From Apostichopus japonicus (Eukaryota > Echinodermata > Holothuroidea > Aspidochirotida > Stichopodidae): DNA of 64,000 nt. Made by a program: the position numbers and the translations under genes. Where the stretch lies: positions 18,978,265 to 19,042,264 of the forward strand of contig NC_092573.1 in assembly GCF_037975245.1 (NCBI RefSeq), in the 5' to 3' direction. Position 1 is the first letter of the stretch, and each line of letters starts with the position of its first letter. Shown here piece after piece: positions 60,801 through 63,644 of this stretch. Below the pieces are notes generated by a model. The model was not told where the DNA came from. It was given only the letters and a program-made list of their open reading frames with translations, and did not search any database.

Positions 60801-63644
60801 TTTTTAAGGTTGTCAATATAGGCCCCAAATTATAGCACGCATTAATTGCTAGAAATTTTCAAAAAGTACTTTTCTGGAGGTCTTTACTCTCCAAATTGTT
60901 CTCAGACATTTTAAGGAACACACAAGATGACTGAATGTCTAAGTGAGGAAAATTTCCTCGAAGGTTGTAATAAAAACAGTTCAAGAATTTTGACCAAAGG
61001 TGACCATATTTGAATATCTAGCATATTTGGGGCCAATACAGCATACCTTTAAATTTCTGCTTTGTTTTGCATGAGAGATGAATGACTTGAATGGTAAGCA
61101 ATTTAATAATCTGGATTCAATATTTCGTTTTTCTCCATCCGTATGTCACATTTCTCATCCTTTTTCAAGTAGATAACTGCTATCAACATTTTCATGACAG
61201 GAAGATCACTATGCAAGATAGAATCTTCAGTAGTCACATGTTAGGTCCATGTAATGGTTCTATTTAGTGTCTTGTCAATTTAGTATTCTATTGTTATCTA
61301 TTGTCTGCTACCTAATTTTTCATCTATTGTCAGGTGATCTAAGTGTGTTATCTTTAATACTGTTACCATTCAAACTTGAAAAGAACAAAGAAACTTTTGG
61401 CAAGTATGGCATTCGTACTAGTGACTTCCAGATTAAAAAGCCTGTACTCCAGCAACTAAGCTATTGATCTCTTAGTTGATGGCGAATTTTAGCCGGTAAT
61501 TTGTAGTCGGTGGCGAATGTAGTTGATGGCAAATGTAGTTGATGGCAAATTGATTTTGTTGCCAGGTGCCTTAATTCAGACCTAACAGTAATTACTGCAG
61601 TGGTTGTGATCTTAATTGTAAGAAAACCTGTTTATAGTTTTCCACAATACCTACAGTTGTTACAGATATGTGTATGTATTGATATACCATCCTTTCAGTT
61701 GTAGGATGTTATGTTTCCATTTACATTATGAGTTCAACCTGGTTAGCCCTTGCTTGGCTTATACCCGCAAAGAAACGACGATTTTCCGAGTATCACATGA
61801 TCTACGAAGTAACCAAAGCTGTCTTCGTTATCATATTCCAACGGAAGTCACACTTACAATGTGAATTTATTGTGTTGACTTCCTCTGGACTAAGATAAGG
61901 AAGACAGCTTTGGTTACTTCGTAGATGATGTGATACTCTGAAAATCGCCGGTTTTTTGCCGGGTATAAACCAAGCGAGGGCTAACCGGATTGAACTCATA
62001 ATAATTTATGGTATTTTTTTGGTGTTCTTTCTTTCAGTACATTCAACTTCACAGTGCCTTGGTTGACTTGGTTCGCCATTCTTGTCTTATCAGTGGCAGC
62101 TATCATTCTCTACCTTATTCCGGTCAGATACCTCATCTTAGCCTGGGGTAAGAATCATTCCCAAGTAATATTGACAATTTTTAACCCAGACATGTTGTTA
62201 TGGCAATAATCAAAGCACAGAGTAACACTTTATTACCCTGGAGATAGTTTTATCATTGGGAATGGCTGGTGATTACATTTAAGTCCCCCTAAAAACGGAG
62301 GTGGACCTTGTGGTCTTTACCCTGACCAAGGTGGTGAACTATGAGGTGAGACTTAAGATGGGTTGCCAGTGGGTCATGGGTTCTGAGCTGGGTCGCAGGA
62401 AAATTTGGTTAATAATAAATAATGTTTTCAATGGATTCTGGACATAAACTTCCTCATTTTCAGACAAAGTTTTGATAAATGTGTGTGTGTGTTGTTGTTT
62501 ACTCACTTTCAGTCAATATGCCATCAATTGCAATCAAATCAGTAAATGTGCTGTTTTTCAGCATCAATCTCATGAAGGGGGTTTATTGGTATTAGGCCTT
62601 AGAAATTAGGCAGGATCAGAACAAAGATCCCTATTAGGAAAAAATCTATTATTTACTCTCTCTTTCTATCATGTATATATTGTTGCATATGGTTTCAAGT
62701 TCCATGCACTTGTCAATGAAACTGACAGCTAAATTCCTCTTTAAATTTTCTGAAGTGATTTGTTTTTTTCTGCTGTTTCTTTGTAGGGATCAACAAATTC
62801 ACCAAGAAGCTACGGAAGCCTCACGCCATTCCAAACAATGAGCTGCTGGACTTTCTCTCAAGAGTGCCTTCCGATGCACAGCTGGTAAGACCGCTACTTG
62901 TTCTTGAAAGGTTTTGACATTTTTTCCAAGAAAATATCTCCCCAAAGTTTAAAATCTGTGTGCTTTTGATTCTTGAACCCTGACTTATCACCCCTTTAAT
63001 ATCGCCTGTCGACAACACTTGACCGGAAACAACTTTTATTTTACCAACGTTTGATTCGGCACGTCGTCAGTTTTTCTCATTCTCAACTAAAACGAACGAT
63101 GCAAAAGAGCAGAGAGATTTTTGGCTAGAAGAGAAATTCATAAGCAGTGCCATCTGGTCTTACAATCTCTGCACGTTACCAACTGAGCTGTCCAGCTCTT
63201 TGTTAGGGGCGATCCTCATTACTTTGAAGGGGATACAGCTCAGAAAGCGCCGTGACTTCTAGTTAACGTGTAATTTCCGAGTCACTTTCTCGTTGGCTTT
63301 CAATCCTGTGAGAAATGATAATAGACCAAGATATGAAGAACTACGGTTTATTCAAATGAGAACTATGTTTAGAGACGGTTCACGATTAAAGCAAACACTG
63401 ATTGTGTGGTTGGCAACTTTTAATACTGAAATTCTTTGTTAAATAATGAAACCCAGGTAGAAGACAAACTAAACTGGTCCGAAAAGAAGGTCATATGGAT
63501 TCGAGAATTCAGGCAGTTACAAGTTACTTTTGACCGAATATTCTCTACCCTATCACTCCCCCTTTCCTTTTTTCATTTCAGAAAATGTGGCAGGAGTTAA
63601 GACCGGAGCTGGCCCGTGTCGATACGCCAAAGAAGAGGAAGTGA
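178..63644 (+). CDS. MCTP: MCTP: multiple C2 and transmembrane domain-containing protein (split gene, 21 exons)
   Basis: Joined exons: 178-249 (probable), 20991-21333, 24309-24534, 31993-32101, 35322-35516, 36815-36942, 43084-43270, 44374-44428, 46036-46074, 46436-46538, 48031-48133, 49442-49543, 49775-49849, 50627-50746, 52028-52153, 53035-53082, 55032-55052, 60569-60675, 62038-62147, 62787-62884, 63582-63644. All introns are GT-AG, phases agree at every junction, and the total is 809 codons plus stop. Order: Ser/Pro-rich N-terminus (1-121), C2A (about 122-250), C2B (274-400), C2C (421-560), membrane segment 1 (about 614-648), acidic/basic linker (655-684), helix (685-720), membrane segment 2 (about 728-756), conserved tail. 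Known of the family: ER-anchored Ca2+/lipid-binding proteins with both termini cytosolic. Vertebrate MCTP1 and MCTP2 share this layout and the tail motifs; I cannot say which is closer, since invertebrates often have one gene. Everything from 20991 on is very secure; the first exon is not. Confidence 0.95.
1210..1508 (+). mobile_element. tRNA-derived SINE with LINE-like 3' tail
   Basis: The 5' part resembles a tRNA: A-box-like TGGCCAATTGG at 1219-1229 and B-box-like GGTTCGTTTCC at 1263-1273, spaced as in RNA polymerase III genes. A 200-bp body follows, then a 3' end with AAGCGC, CTATATAAA and a TTATTATTATTA tail. The same kind of 3' end closes the LINE fragment at 6979-7241, as expected for a SINE mobilised by a partner LINE. 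An open frame inside it is incidental. Confidence 0.75.
1495..1552. repeat. AT-only low-complexity tract
   Basis: About 58 bp almost entirely of A and T, built from ATT, AAAT and TTAA words, following directly on the SINE tail. It probably grew from the tail by slippage. Confidence 0.6.
2129..2308. mobile_element. short insert (~120 bp) bounded by ~27-bp direct repeats
   Basis: A direct repeat reading AAGAGCACAAAGGACTTAAA, followed by one differing base and TCATAT, occurs at both ends (about 2130-2156 and 2280-2306). It looks like a target-site duplication, or the duplicated ends of a repeat. The inside includes ACCTGTCTCCTCACAACC, which recurs near 15144 in a related sequence, so the insert probably belongs to a dispersed family. 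Its class is unknown. Confidence 0.45.
2631..2755 (-). mobile_element. tRNA-derived SINE (head well conserved), inserted in a TA tract
   Basis: On the - strand a tRNA-like head carries an A-box region (complement of 2731-2745, TGGCCTAGTTGGTTA) and a perfect B box, GGGTTCGAATCCC (complement of 2690-2702). About 60 bp of unrelated body follows. D-arm and acceptor pairings are imperfect, so this is a SINE or tRNA pseudogene rather than a working tRNA. Alternating TA runs flank both sides, which suggests insertion into or growth of a TA microsatellite. Confidence 0.7.
4880..5040. repeat. pyrimidine-rich tract
   Basis: CT-rich, weakly repetitive stretch (CCCT, TCTC, TTTC words) with no open frame of interest. 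It is followed by the stem-loop motif near 5098 described in the findings. Confidence 0.5.
5781..6131 (+). mobile_element. MITE-A copy 1 (3' end lost)
   Basis: Member of a ~365-bp dispersed non-coding repeat found five times in this window. It begins with the TTAA-AGGGTGT terminus and carries the shared interior (GGTAATCTGACCTAGTTT, CAGCTGCGGTCAATACC, GACATCTCAGGTCCAGCTAA). The far terminal inverted repeat (GCGAGTCTTC...CCTTTAA) is missing; the copy breaks off just after GGTTTGGGGC. The sequence ATGGAATATTT occurs at both edges of this truncated copy. Confidence 0.8.
6979..7241 (+). mobile_element. 3' end of a LINE (reverse-transcriptase C-terminus and 3' tail)
   Basis: In the frame from 6979 the translation has the C-terminal signature of CR1/L2-like non-LTR retrotransposons: a [13 protein letters not shown]-type strand, then APTLWNSLP, then [10 protein letters not shown], ending at TAG 7171-7173. 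A ~65-bp 3' UTR follows, finishing with GGCGCTATATAAA and a (TTA)n-like tail. It is 5'-truncated, as most LINE copies are. The tail matches that of the SINE at 1210. The enzyme core is absent, so the copy is dead. Confidence 0.75.
7963..8205. repeat. long polypyrimidine tract (C/T)
   Basis: About 240 bp almost entirely C and T, with runs of C up to 11 and many CCTCT and TTCC words. It is purine-only on the other strand, so it could adopt triplex or G-rich structures. Open frames on both strands here are by-products of composition. Confidence 0.8.
8409..8434. repeat. G-rich run
   Basis: Three runs of three to eight G within about 26 bp (GTGGGGGGGG, AGAGGGGGG, TAGGGAG). A G-quadruplex is possible but weak. 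Confidence 0.4.
9698..9765. repeat. T-rich low-complexity tract
   Basis: Iterated TTTACTTTTACC words grading into TTTATTTTTTA. Simple sequence only. Confidence 0.6.
10047..10628. repeat. 42-bp minisatellite, about 14 copies
   Basis: Tandem unit of 42 bp (GAAGAGGGGTTGAACTGAAA, then GATGCAGGTTACTATC and a variable CCACCT end). Copies are roughly 90-97% alike, with differences concentrated at the unit junction (CCCACC, GCACC, TGCACC, CCTCC). Because 42 is divisible by three, the - strand reads as a 14-residue repeat ([14 protein letters not shown]-like) over two long open frames, broken where one unit lacks a base near 10261. I see no start context, splice signal or unbroken frame that would make it a gene. 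Confidence 0.9.
12325..12667 (-). mobile_element. MITE-A copy 2 (one end lost)
   Basis: Reverse-complement copy of the MITE-A interior. The right end has GCGAGTCTTCACACCCTTTAA, the family's first terminus. The other terminus is replaced by unrelated sequence just before AACCGCGTGCC. The stop-free stretch at 12308-12511 is the same accidental frame seen in other copies, not a gene. Confidence 0.8.
16316..16490. repeat. C/T-rich tract with 21-bp tandem unit
   Basis: Four to five copies of a ~21-bp unit (CCCCACACATCCCTCTCCCC) within a longer pyrimidine tract. The apparent proline-rich frame (PSPHIPL repeats) follows from this composition. Confidence 0.75.
17755..17850 (+). mobile_element. degenerate tRNA-like SINE head
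   Basis: TAGCTCACTTGGTAGAGC (D-arm and A box, with a perfect GCTC/GAGC stem) followed by GGTTCCAGTCCCC (B-box-like). The anticodon arm and T stem do not pair properly, so it is not a functional tRNA. It resembles the degenerate heads near 21925 and 63120. Confidence 0.55.
19411..19662 (+). mobile_element. MITE-C copy 1
   Basis: A ~250-bp element with a close second copy at 60804-61052. Inner inverted repeats GGCCCCAAAT / ATTTGGGGCC sit near its ends, and the outermost bases on both sides are TTAA. It has no coding capacity. It inserts 1.3 kb upstream of the first secure exon. Confidence 0.8.
20991..21333 (+). CDS. MCTP: MCTP exon 2: N-terminal linker and start of C2A
   Basis: The acceptor is a long pyrimidine tract with TAG at 20988-20990; the same TAG is an in-frame stop, so the coding part must begin here (phase 0) or at the ATG at 21114. 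It encodes a basic stretch, a Pro/Ser/Glu-rich linker and then the first C2 strands ([15 protein letters not shown]). It ends GCG|GTAAGA in phase 1. It is markedly richer in GC than its surroundings. The first Ca2+-loop Asp is residue 136 of the 809-residue model. Confidence 0.92.
21925..22010 (+). mobile_element. strongly decayed tRNA-like SINE
   Basis: Decayed A-box-like TTAGTTGGTAGAG and B-box-like AGTTTTGAATCC at tRNA-like spacing, followed by TTCTAGCCAAAAGTTTC. The CTAGCCAAAA word also follows the tRNA-like head at 63120 (on the other strand), so both are probably old copies of one family. Confidence 0.4.
23700..23745 (+). repeat. G-rich block with G-quadruplex potential
   Basis: Four G runs of at least three bases (GGGTCAGGGGGG, then GGGGGGGAGGGGGG) within about 35 bp on the coding strand of intron 2. 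A folded quadruplex in DNA or pre-mRNA is plausible but unproven. Confidence 0.5.
24309..24534 (+). CDS. MCTP: MCTP exon 3: main part of C2A
   Basis: Starts after TTGCTTCAG and completes a Gly codon. It encodes [20 protein letters not shown] and the third Ca2+ loop [13 protein letters not shown]. Acidic loop residues D142, D189, D191 and D197/198, together with D136 from exon 2, make the full five-Asp pattern of a Ca2+-binding C2 domain. Ends ACAT|GTGAGT in phase 2. Confidence 0.97.
26165..26280 (+). repeat. G-rich tract with quadruplex potential
   Basis: Repeated runs of four to nine G (GGGGAGGGGGG, GGGGGGAA, GGGAGGGGGGGGGAG, GAGGGGGAAGGAGGGG). Purine-biased simple sequence. Confidence 0.5.
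29126..29262. repeat. imperfect foldback
   Basis: CTGGAGCTAGCAC on the left and GTGCTAGCTTCAG on the right are near-perfect reverse complements, and CATGCAGAAT / ATTCTGCATG form a second complementary pair. This looks like a small palindromic repeat or decayed MITE. No second copy was found. Confidence 0.4.
31575..31935. repeat. decayed tandem duplication (~205 bp) beside the exon 4 acceptor
   Basis: Two blocks share TCTAGC...CTTCTTTCT, CATGC(A/G)CTA, GAAGCAGATGTT and CTACC...GCTG(C/A) in the same order, starting near 31575 and 31782. The second lies just upstream of the acceptor at 31992. Identity is low, so the duplication is old. Confidence 0.45.
31993..32101 (+). CDS. MCTP: MCTP exon 4: end of C2A
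   Basis: Acceptor CTCTCTTGCAG; completes an Ile codon and adds 36 codons. It encodes the last C2A strand ([12 protein letters not shown]) and an acidic end (SEDELQN). Phase 2 in, phase 0 out, donor AAC|GTAAGT. It matches the position and length of the corresponding human exon segment. Confidence 0.95.
32102..35321 (+). other. intron 4 (3.2 kb), ending in the splice-site repeat
   Basis: Contains GA-rich and poly-A/poly-T runs (32310, 32705-32735) and a TA tract at 34172-34195. The 33-bp tandem repeat fills the last 360 bp. Nothing else recognisable. Confidence 0.6.
34962..35321 (+). repeat. 33-bp tandem repeat of a 3' splice site, ~11 units
   Basis: Each unit reads approximately ATCTGCTGTCTTTTGTTG followed by TTTTTCTTGCCAGAT: a pyrimidine tract plus CAG, that is, a complete acceptor. 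Intact CAGs end at 34992, 35025, 35058, 35091, 35157, 35189, 35222 and 35321; three units have lost the AG (near 35123, 35254, 35288). The last unit is the real acceptor of exon 5. Open frames on both strands are a consequence of the unit being 11 codons long. Confidence 0.93.
35322..35516 (+). CDS. MCTP: MCTP exon 5: basic linker and first half of C2B
   Basis: The phase-0 acceptor choice is fixed by frame: CAG ending at 35321 gives ISSRRKQQ..., while the nearby TTCCAG ending at 35332 would shift the frame. A Ser/Arg/Lys-rich linker (251-273) leads into C2B with [15 protein letters not shown], so Ca2+-loop residues D294/D295 and D300 are present. Donor AAG|GTACAA, phase 0. Two further in-frame acceptors upstream (before 35190 and 35223) could lengthen this exon by 44 or 33 codons. 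Confidence 0.95.
35517..36814 (+). other. intron 5 (1.3 kb)
   Basis: Non-coding. A G/C-run patch at 36240-36310 (GGGGGGAGCA, GGGGGAGGGG, complementary CCCCTCCC) resembles other short repeat inserts in the window. Nothing else seen. Confidence 0.6.
36815..36942 (+). CDS. MCTP: MCTP exon 6: second half of C2B
   Basis: Acceptor TTTTTTGACAG. It encodes the strand before loop 3 and the loop [12 protein letters not shown], giving D347, D349 and D353/354, a complete acidic set for C2B. Phase 0 in, phase 2 out (ATGGGCAG|GTTAGG). The donor is slightly off consensus at +3. Confidence 0.96.
38430..39395. repeat. 255-bp tandem repeat, 3.7 copies
   Basis: Successive units begin near 38454, 38709, 38964 and 39220, each with ACTCTCTCCC-like starts, GTAATAGGACAT, TGCCCTAATTCTCACAGGTA, AGAAATAGGAAACA and CCCACTGCTGCCACCATATG. 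The first three are about 90% alike; the fourth is more decayed. Each unit carries TCTCACAG|GTA, which resembles both splice-site types, but no coding frame runs through. Confidence 0.88.
40374..40452. repeat. GGTA / TCCA simple repeat, self-complementary
   Basis: A (GGTA)n block followed by (TCCA)n and then (TGGA)n with two GATCGATGG junctions. The TCCA and TGGA halves are reverse complements, so the tract can fold into a hairpin. Confidence 0.8.
41070..41248 (+). mobile_element. MITE-B remnant
   Basis: The right half matches one arm of the palindromic element at 61726-62001 (GTTACTTCGTAGATCATGTG, GAAAATCG, GGGTATAAAC, TTGAACTCGTAA). A short piece of the other arm (GTAACCAAAGCTGTCTT) lies at about 41077. 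The element ends two bases before MITE-A copy 3. Confidence 0.65.
41251..41626 (+). mobile_element. MITE-A copy 3 (both ends present)
   Basis: Complete copy of about 376 bp. Left end TTAA-AGGGTGTGAAAACTCGC, right end GGGGCGAGTCTTCAATGCC-TTTAA. The two ends are inverted repeats of each other, with TTAA at the outer edge of each, consistent with a TTAA target duplication. No transposase coding. Confidence 0.85.
42252..42280. repeat. G run
   Basis: GGTGAGGTGGGGGGGGGGTG. Simple sequence in intron 6. Confidence 0.4.
42553..42918 (+). mobile_element. MITE-A copy 4 (both ends present)
   Basis: Complete 366-bp copy in the same orientation as copy 3, 0.9 kb downstream of it and ending 165 bp before the exon 7 acceptor. 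Both terminal inverted repeats (about 20 bp) and the flanking TTAA are present. Confidence 0.87.
43084..43270 (+). CDS. MCTP: MCTP exon 7: end of C2B and C2B-C2C linker
   Basis: Acceptor TTTTTTTAATTCTAG. It completes an Arg codon and encodes [11 protein letters not shown], an acidic strand (FLEVELED), the last C2B strand (IIELLLTV) and a linker ending RELIKRY. Same order as human MCTP2 (KVDISAL ... RKQITQRY). Donor TAC|GTAAGT, phase 0. Confidence 0.96.
43271..44373 (+). other. intron 7 (1.1 kb)
   Basis: A 138-codon open frame (43441-43857) runs through it, but it lacks splice signals, family similarity or coding bias, and I treat it as chance. Otherwise a C-rich patch at 43462 and a G-rich patch at 44112-44150. 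No repeat identified. Confidence 0.55.
44374..44428 (+). CDS. MCTP: MCTP exon 8: entry to C2C
   Basis: Acceptor ATCCCTCACAG; 18 codons plus one base. It encodes [18 protein letters not shown], a signature shared almost exactly with vertebrate MCTPs just before C2C. Donor AAAG|GTCAGT, phase 1. Confidence 0.96.
44429..46035 (+). other. intron 8 (1.6 kb)
   Basis: Begins with the 24-bp minisatellite (44583-45085), then unique AT-rich sequence and a G-rich run at 45855-45890. Nothing else seen. Confidence 0.6.
44583..45085. repeat. 24-bp minisatellite, ~21 copies, 155 bp after exon 8
   Basis: Unit AATCAGAGGACAATATATTT plus GTGC. Variants swap CAATCAG for TAATGAG and GACAAT for GGATAAT, and some occur in alternating pairs, showing higher-order structure. 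At 8 codons per unit, long open frames appear on both strands (QIYCPLIA on -, NQRTIYLC on +). These are artefacts of the repeat length. It is purine/TA-rich without splice motifs. Confidence 0.92.
46036..46074 (+). CDS. MCTP: MCTP exon 9: 39-nt exon, C2C strand 1 and loop 1
   Basis: Very short exon with acceptor TTTTTTTTAACGACAG and consensus donor GAG|GTAAGT. It encodes [14 protein letters not shown], carrying D449 of Ca2+ loop 1. Phases 1 and 1 match both neighbours. Confidence 0.95.
46075..46435 (+). other. intron 9 (361 bp)
   Basis: Short intron with a G run (46240-46260: GGGGGGGGGGTGGGGGGGGG) and a pyrimidine tract before TTCCAG. Nothing else. Confidence 0.7.
46436..46538 (+). CDS. MCTP: MCTP exon 10: core of C2C
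   Basis: Encodes [11 protein letters not shown], the [19 protein letters not shown] block and the next strand. D455 is the second Ca2+-loop Asp. Highly similar to vertebrate MCTPs (KSDPFC, RLQTHT, NLNPEW). Ends TT|GTAAGT in phase 2. Confidence 0.97.
46646..47009 (-). mobile_element. MITE-A copy 5 (both ends present)
   Basis: Reverse-oriented 364-bp copy with TTTAAAGGC...GAAGACTCGCC on the left and GTGAGTCTTCACTCCCTTTAA on the right. TTAA is present at both ends. Confidence 0.87.
47089..47971 (-). mobile_element. 5'-truncated CR1/L2-like LINE
   Basis: Insert on the - strand. Its 3' end (low coordinates) has an AAT-rich tail and the TACAGCGC...GGCGCTC 3' UTR hairpin-like segment; its 5' end is truncated near 47971 inside the reverse-transcriptase frame. 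It sits opposite to the MCTP transcript in intron 10. Confidence 0.85.
47261..47971 (-). pseudogene. LINE reverse transcriptase C-terminal half, one nonsense codon
   Basis: In one - strand frame the translation shows post-catalytic RT motifs of CR1/L2-type elements: [62 protein letters not shown] and, after the stop, [14 protein letters not shown] and LKTHLF, ending at TAA 47261-47263. A single TGA (47384-47386), where the family usually has Arg (CGA), interrupts it, which fits CpG decay. The catalytic YADD region is missing, so the copy cannot work. Confidence 0.85.
48031..48133 (+). CDS. MCTP: MCTP exon 11: C2C loop 3
   Basis: Completes a Phe codon; encodes [18 protein letters not shown] and [13 protein letters not shown]501 and D503 are present, but the last acidic position, Asp in human MCTP1/2 (PDFLGK, ADFLGK), is Glu509 here. 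Donor AGA|GTGAGT, phase 0. Confidence 0.96.
48134..49441 (+). other. intron 11 (1.3 kb)
   Basis: Unique AT-rich sequence with a G-rich patch at 48357-48415. No gene or repeat recognised. Confidence 0.65.
49442..49543 (+). CDS. MCTP: MCTP exon 12: last C2C strands
   Basis: Acceptor TTTATTTTCAG. It encodes [16 protein letters not shown] and [13 protein letters not shown], matching the vertebrate segment (CYVLKNKDL, GVIYLEMDLIYN). Phase 0 at both ends, donor GAC|GTAAGA. Confidence 0.97.
49544..49774 (+). other. intron 12 (231 bp)
   Basis: Shortest intron in the gene; plain AT-rich sequence with a good pyrimidine tract. No repeat. Confidence 0.8.
49775..49849 (+). CDS. MCTP: MCTP exon 13: pre-membrane segment
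   Basis: 25 codons ([20 protein letters not shown]...). Human MCTP2 has VKASIRTFTPREKRFVE at this place. Symmetric phase 0/0. Donor TCG|GTGAGA. Confidence 0.95.
49850..50626 (+). other. intron 13 (777 bp)
   Basis: Includes an irregular GATTAATGG-type simple repeat at 50077-50131 and a poly-C run at 50530-50547. Nothing else. Confidence 0.7.
50627..50746 (+). CDS. MCTP: MCTP exon 14: amphipathic segment and start of membrane segment 1
   Basis: Acceptor TTAACACAG. It encodes [17 protein letters not shown] and then [25 protein letters not shown] is an MCTP hallmark just before the first membrane hairpin. Symmetric phase 0/0, donor TTA|GTAAGA. Confidence 0.96.
50747..52027 (+). other. intron 14 (1.3 kb)
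   Basis: Unique AT-rich sequence; poly-T runs before the acceptor. No feature seen. Confidence 0.65.
52028..52153 (+). CDS. MCTP: MCTP exon 15: membrane segment 1
   Basis: Encodes [15 protein letters not shown], then [12 protein letters not shown], a hydrophobic stretch with the invariant VWNFELY motif, followed by an acidic tail (RPQEEE). Long enough for one hairpin or one and a half membrane passes. Donor GAG|GTATAA is weaker than most. Confidence 0.96.
52154..53034 (+). other. intron 15 (881 bp)
   Basis: A 105-codon open frame at 52591-52908 has no recognisable domain and no splice sites that keep the MCTP frame. Otherwise poly-T runs only. Confidence 0.55.
53035..53082 (+). CDS. MCTP: MCTP exon 16: 48-nt acidic exon
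   Basis: Acceptor after CTTTTTCCCCCATCTGTTAG. It encodes [16 protein letters not shown], matching the acidic loop after membrane segment 1 in MCTP2 (DIDDEEDEDDKESEK). Phase 0/0 and divisible by three, so it could be skipped without frame loss. Donor AAG|GTAGGG. Confidence 0.9.
54391..54535. repeat. (TA)n microsatellite with interruptions
   Basis: About 145 bp of TATATA with occasional GATAGA, AAATA and TTTA interruptions. Confidence 0.9.
54606..54728. repeat. perfect 59-bp inverted repeat with 5-nt loop
   Basis: Left arm 54606-54664 and right arm 54670-54728 are exact reverse complements across 59 bp, including CAGCCAAACCTCTACTCAGA and its complement. The spacer is only five bases. Arms are unique-sequence, not simple repeat, and are bounded by TA tracts on both sides. 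Confidence 0.92.
54727..54814. repeat. (TA)n microsatellite
   Basis: About 39 uninterrupted TA units followed by a short CA-interrupted end. Confidence 0.9.
55032..55052 (+). CDS. MCTP: MCTP exon 17: 21-nt microexon
   Basis: Seven codons (NQPKKPK) between TTCGTCTTCAAG and AAG|GTGAGG. Basic, Lys/Pro-rich, directly after the acidic exon. Phase 0/0, so inclusion or skipping keeps the frame. It is supported by both splice sites, phase and charge pattern, but its size makes it the least secure of the internal exons; the pyrimidine tract is only moderate. Confidence 0.65.
55053..60568 (+). other. intron 17 (5.5 kb)
   Basis: Contains a direct repeat (55636-55740 and 56561-56668), C-rich runs at 58627-58660, 58795-58815 and 59408-59430, and unique AT-rich sequence. 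Open frames near 58370 and 57648 look accidental. Confidence 0.6.
55636..56668 (+). repeat. pair of ~105-bp direct repeats, 0.9 kb apart
   Basis: 55636-55740 and 56561-56668 share CAAAGTCCCATTT(C/T)GGCT, TTCTGGTATCACAAGAGTTG, GTTCAAAATACTTTGGCAGT and CCTGATAAATTT-type ends in order. About 85-90% alike by eye. Class unknown; the unit has no coding frame. Confidence 0.75.
60569..60675 (+). CDS. MCTP: MCTP exon 18: cytosolic helix before membrane segment 2
   Basis: Acceptor TTTTCTCTTGACAG. It encodes [18 protein letters not shown] and ACLGERIKN, corresponding to the vertebrate coiled segment ending FGERIKNTFNWTVPF. Phase 0 in, 2 out. The donor AA|GTTTGTG is weak, yet phase and conservation fix it. 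Confidence 0.95.
60804..61052 (+). mobile_element. MITE-C copy 2
   Basis: 249-bp element about 90% like the copy at 19411. TTAA at both ends, inner GGCCCCAAAT/ATTTGGGGCC inverted repeats. Same orientation as copy 1. No coding. Confidence 0.85.
61395..61475 (-). mobile_element. decayed tRNA-like SINE head
   Basis: On the - strand, AATAGCTTAGTTGCTGGAG resembles an A box and CTAGTACGAATGCC a degenerate B box, followed by TTGCCAAAAGTTTC. Similar to the heads at 21925 and 63120. Weak support. Confidence 0.35.
61726..62001. mobile_element. MITE-B: palindromic element with long inverted arms
   Basis: 276 bp whose two halves are inverted copies: TTATGAGTTCAA at the left edge and TTGAACTCATAA at the right, then GGTTAGCCC/GGGCTAACC, TTATACCCGC/GGGTATAAAC, ATCTACGAAGTAACCAAAGC and its complement. 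Arms are about 115 bp, with a ~40-bp centre. Non-autonomous foldback element; a remnant is at 41070. Confidence 0.88.
62038..62147 (+). CDS. MCTP: MCTP exon 19: membrane segment 2
   Basis: Acceptor TTCTTTCTTTCAG. It completes Asn and encodes [12 protein letters not shown], then a long hydrophobic stretch [15 protein letters not shown] and RYLILAW. Human has TFNWTVPFLSWLA and PLRYIVLVWG. Phase 2 in, 1 out, donor TGGG|GTAAGA. Confidence 0.97.
62148..62786 (+). other. intron 19 (639 bp)
   Basis: Unique sequence with a short TG run (62480). Nothing recognised. Confidence 0.7.
62787..62884 (+). CDS. MCTP: MCTP exon 20: conserved C-terminal motif
   Basis: Encodes [20 protein letters not shown] and [13 protein letters not shown], the strongest MCTP signature. 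Acceptor TTTCTTTGTAG, donor CTG|GTAAGA, phase 0 out. Confidence 0.98.
62885..63581 (+). other. intron 20 (697 bp)
   Basis: Contains a tRNA-like SINE head at about 63095-63210 on the - strand; otherwise unique. Good pyrimidine tract before CAG. Confidence 0.65.
63095..63210 (-). mobile_element. degenerate tRNA-like SINE head
   Basis: On the - strand, CAGCTCAGTTGGTAACGTGC (A-box-like) and, 40 bp on, GCTTATGAATTTC (decayed B box), followed by TTCTAGCCAAAAATCTC. The CTAGCCAAAA word is shared with the copy at 21925. Not a functional tRNA. Confidence 0.5.
63582..63644 (+). CDS. MCTP: MCTP exon 21: C-terminal end and stop
   Basis: Acceptor TTTTTTCATTTCAG. Twenty codons ([20 protein letters not shown]) and TGA at 63642-63644. 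The basic Lys/Arg end resembles vertebrate MCTP tails (SHSPLRKKRSAL), though the body of the tail is not conserved. Confidence 0.93.
   Translation, partial: KMWQELRPELARVDTPKKRK

Larger units (their letters stand above)
60676..62037 (+). other. intron 18 (1.4 kb), with two MITEs
   Basis: MITE-C copy 2 (60804-61052) lies 128 bp after the weak donor, a decayed tRNA-like patch at 61395-61475, and MITE-B (61726-62001) ends 36 bp before the acceptor. Confidence 0.75.
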
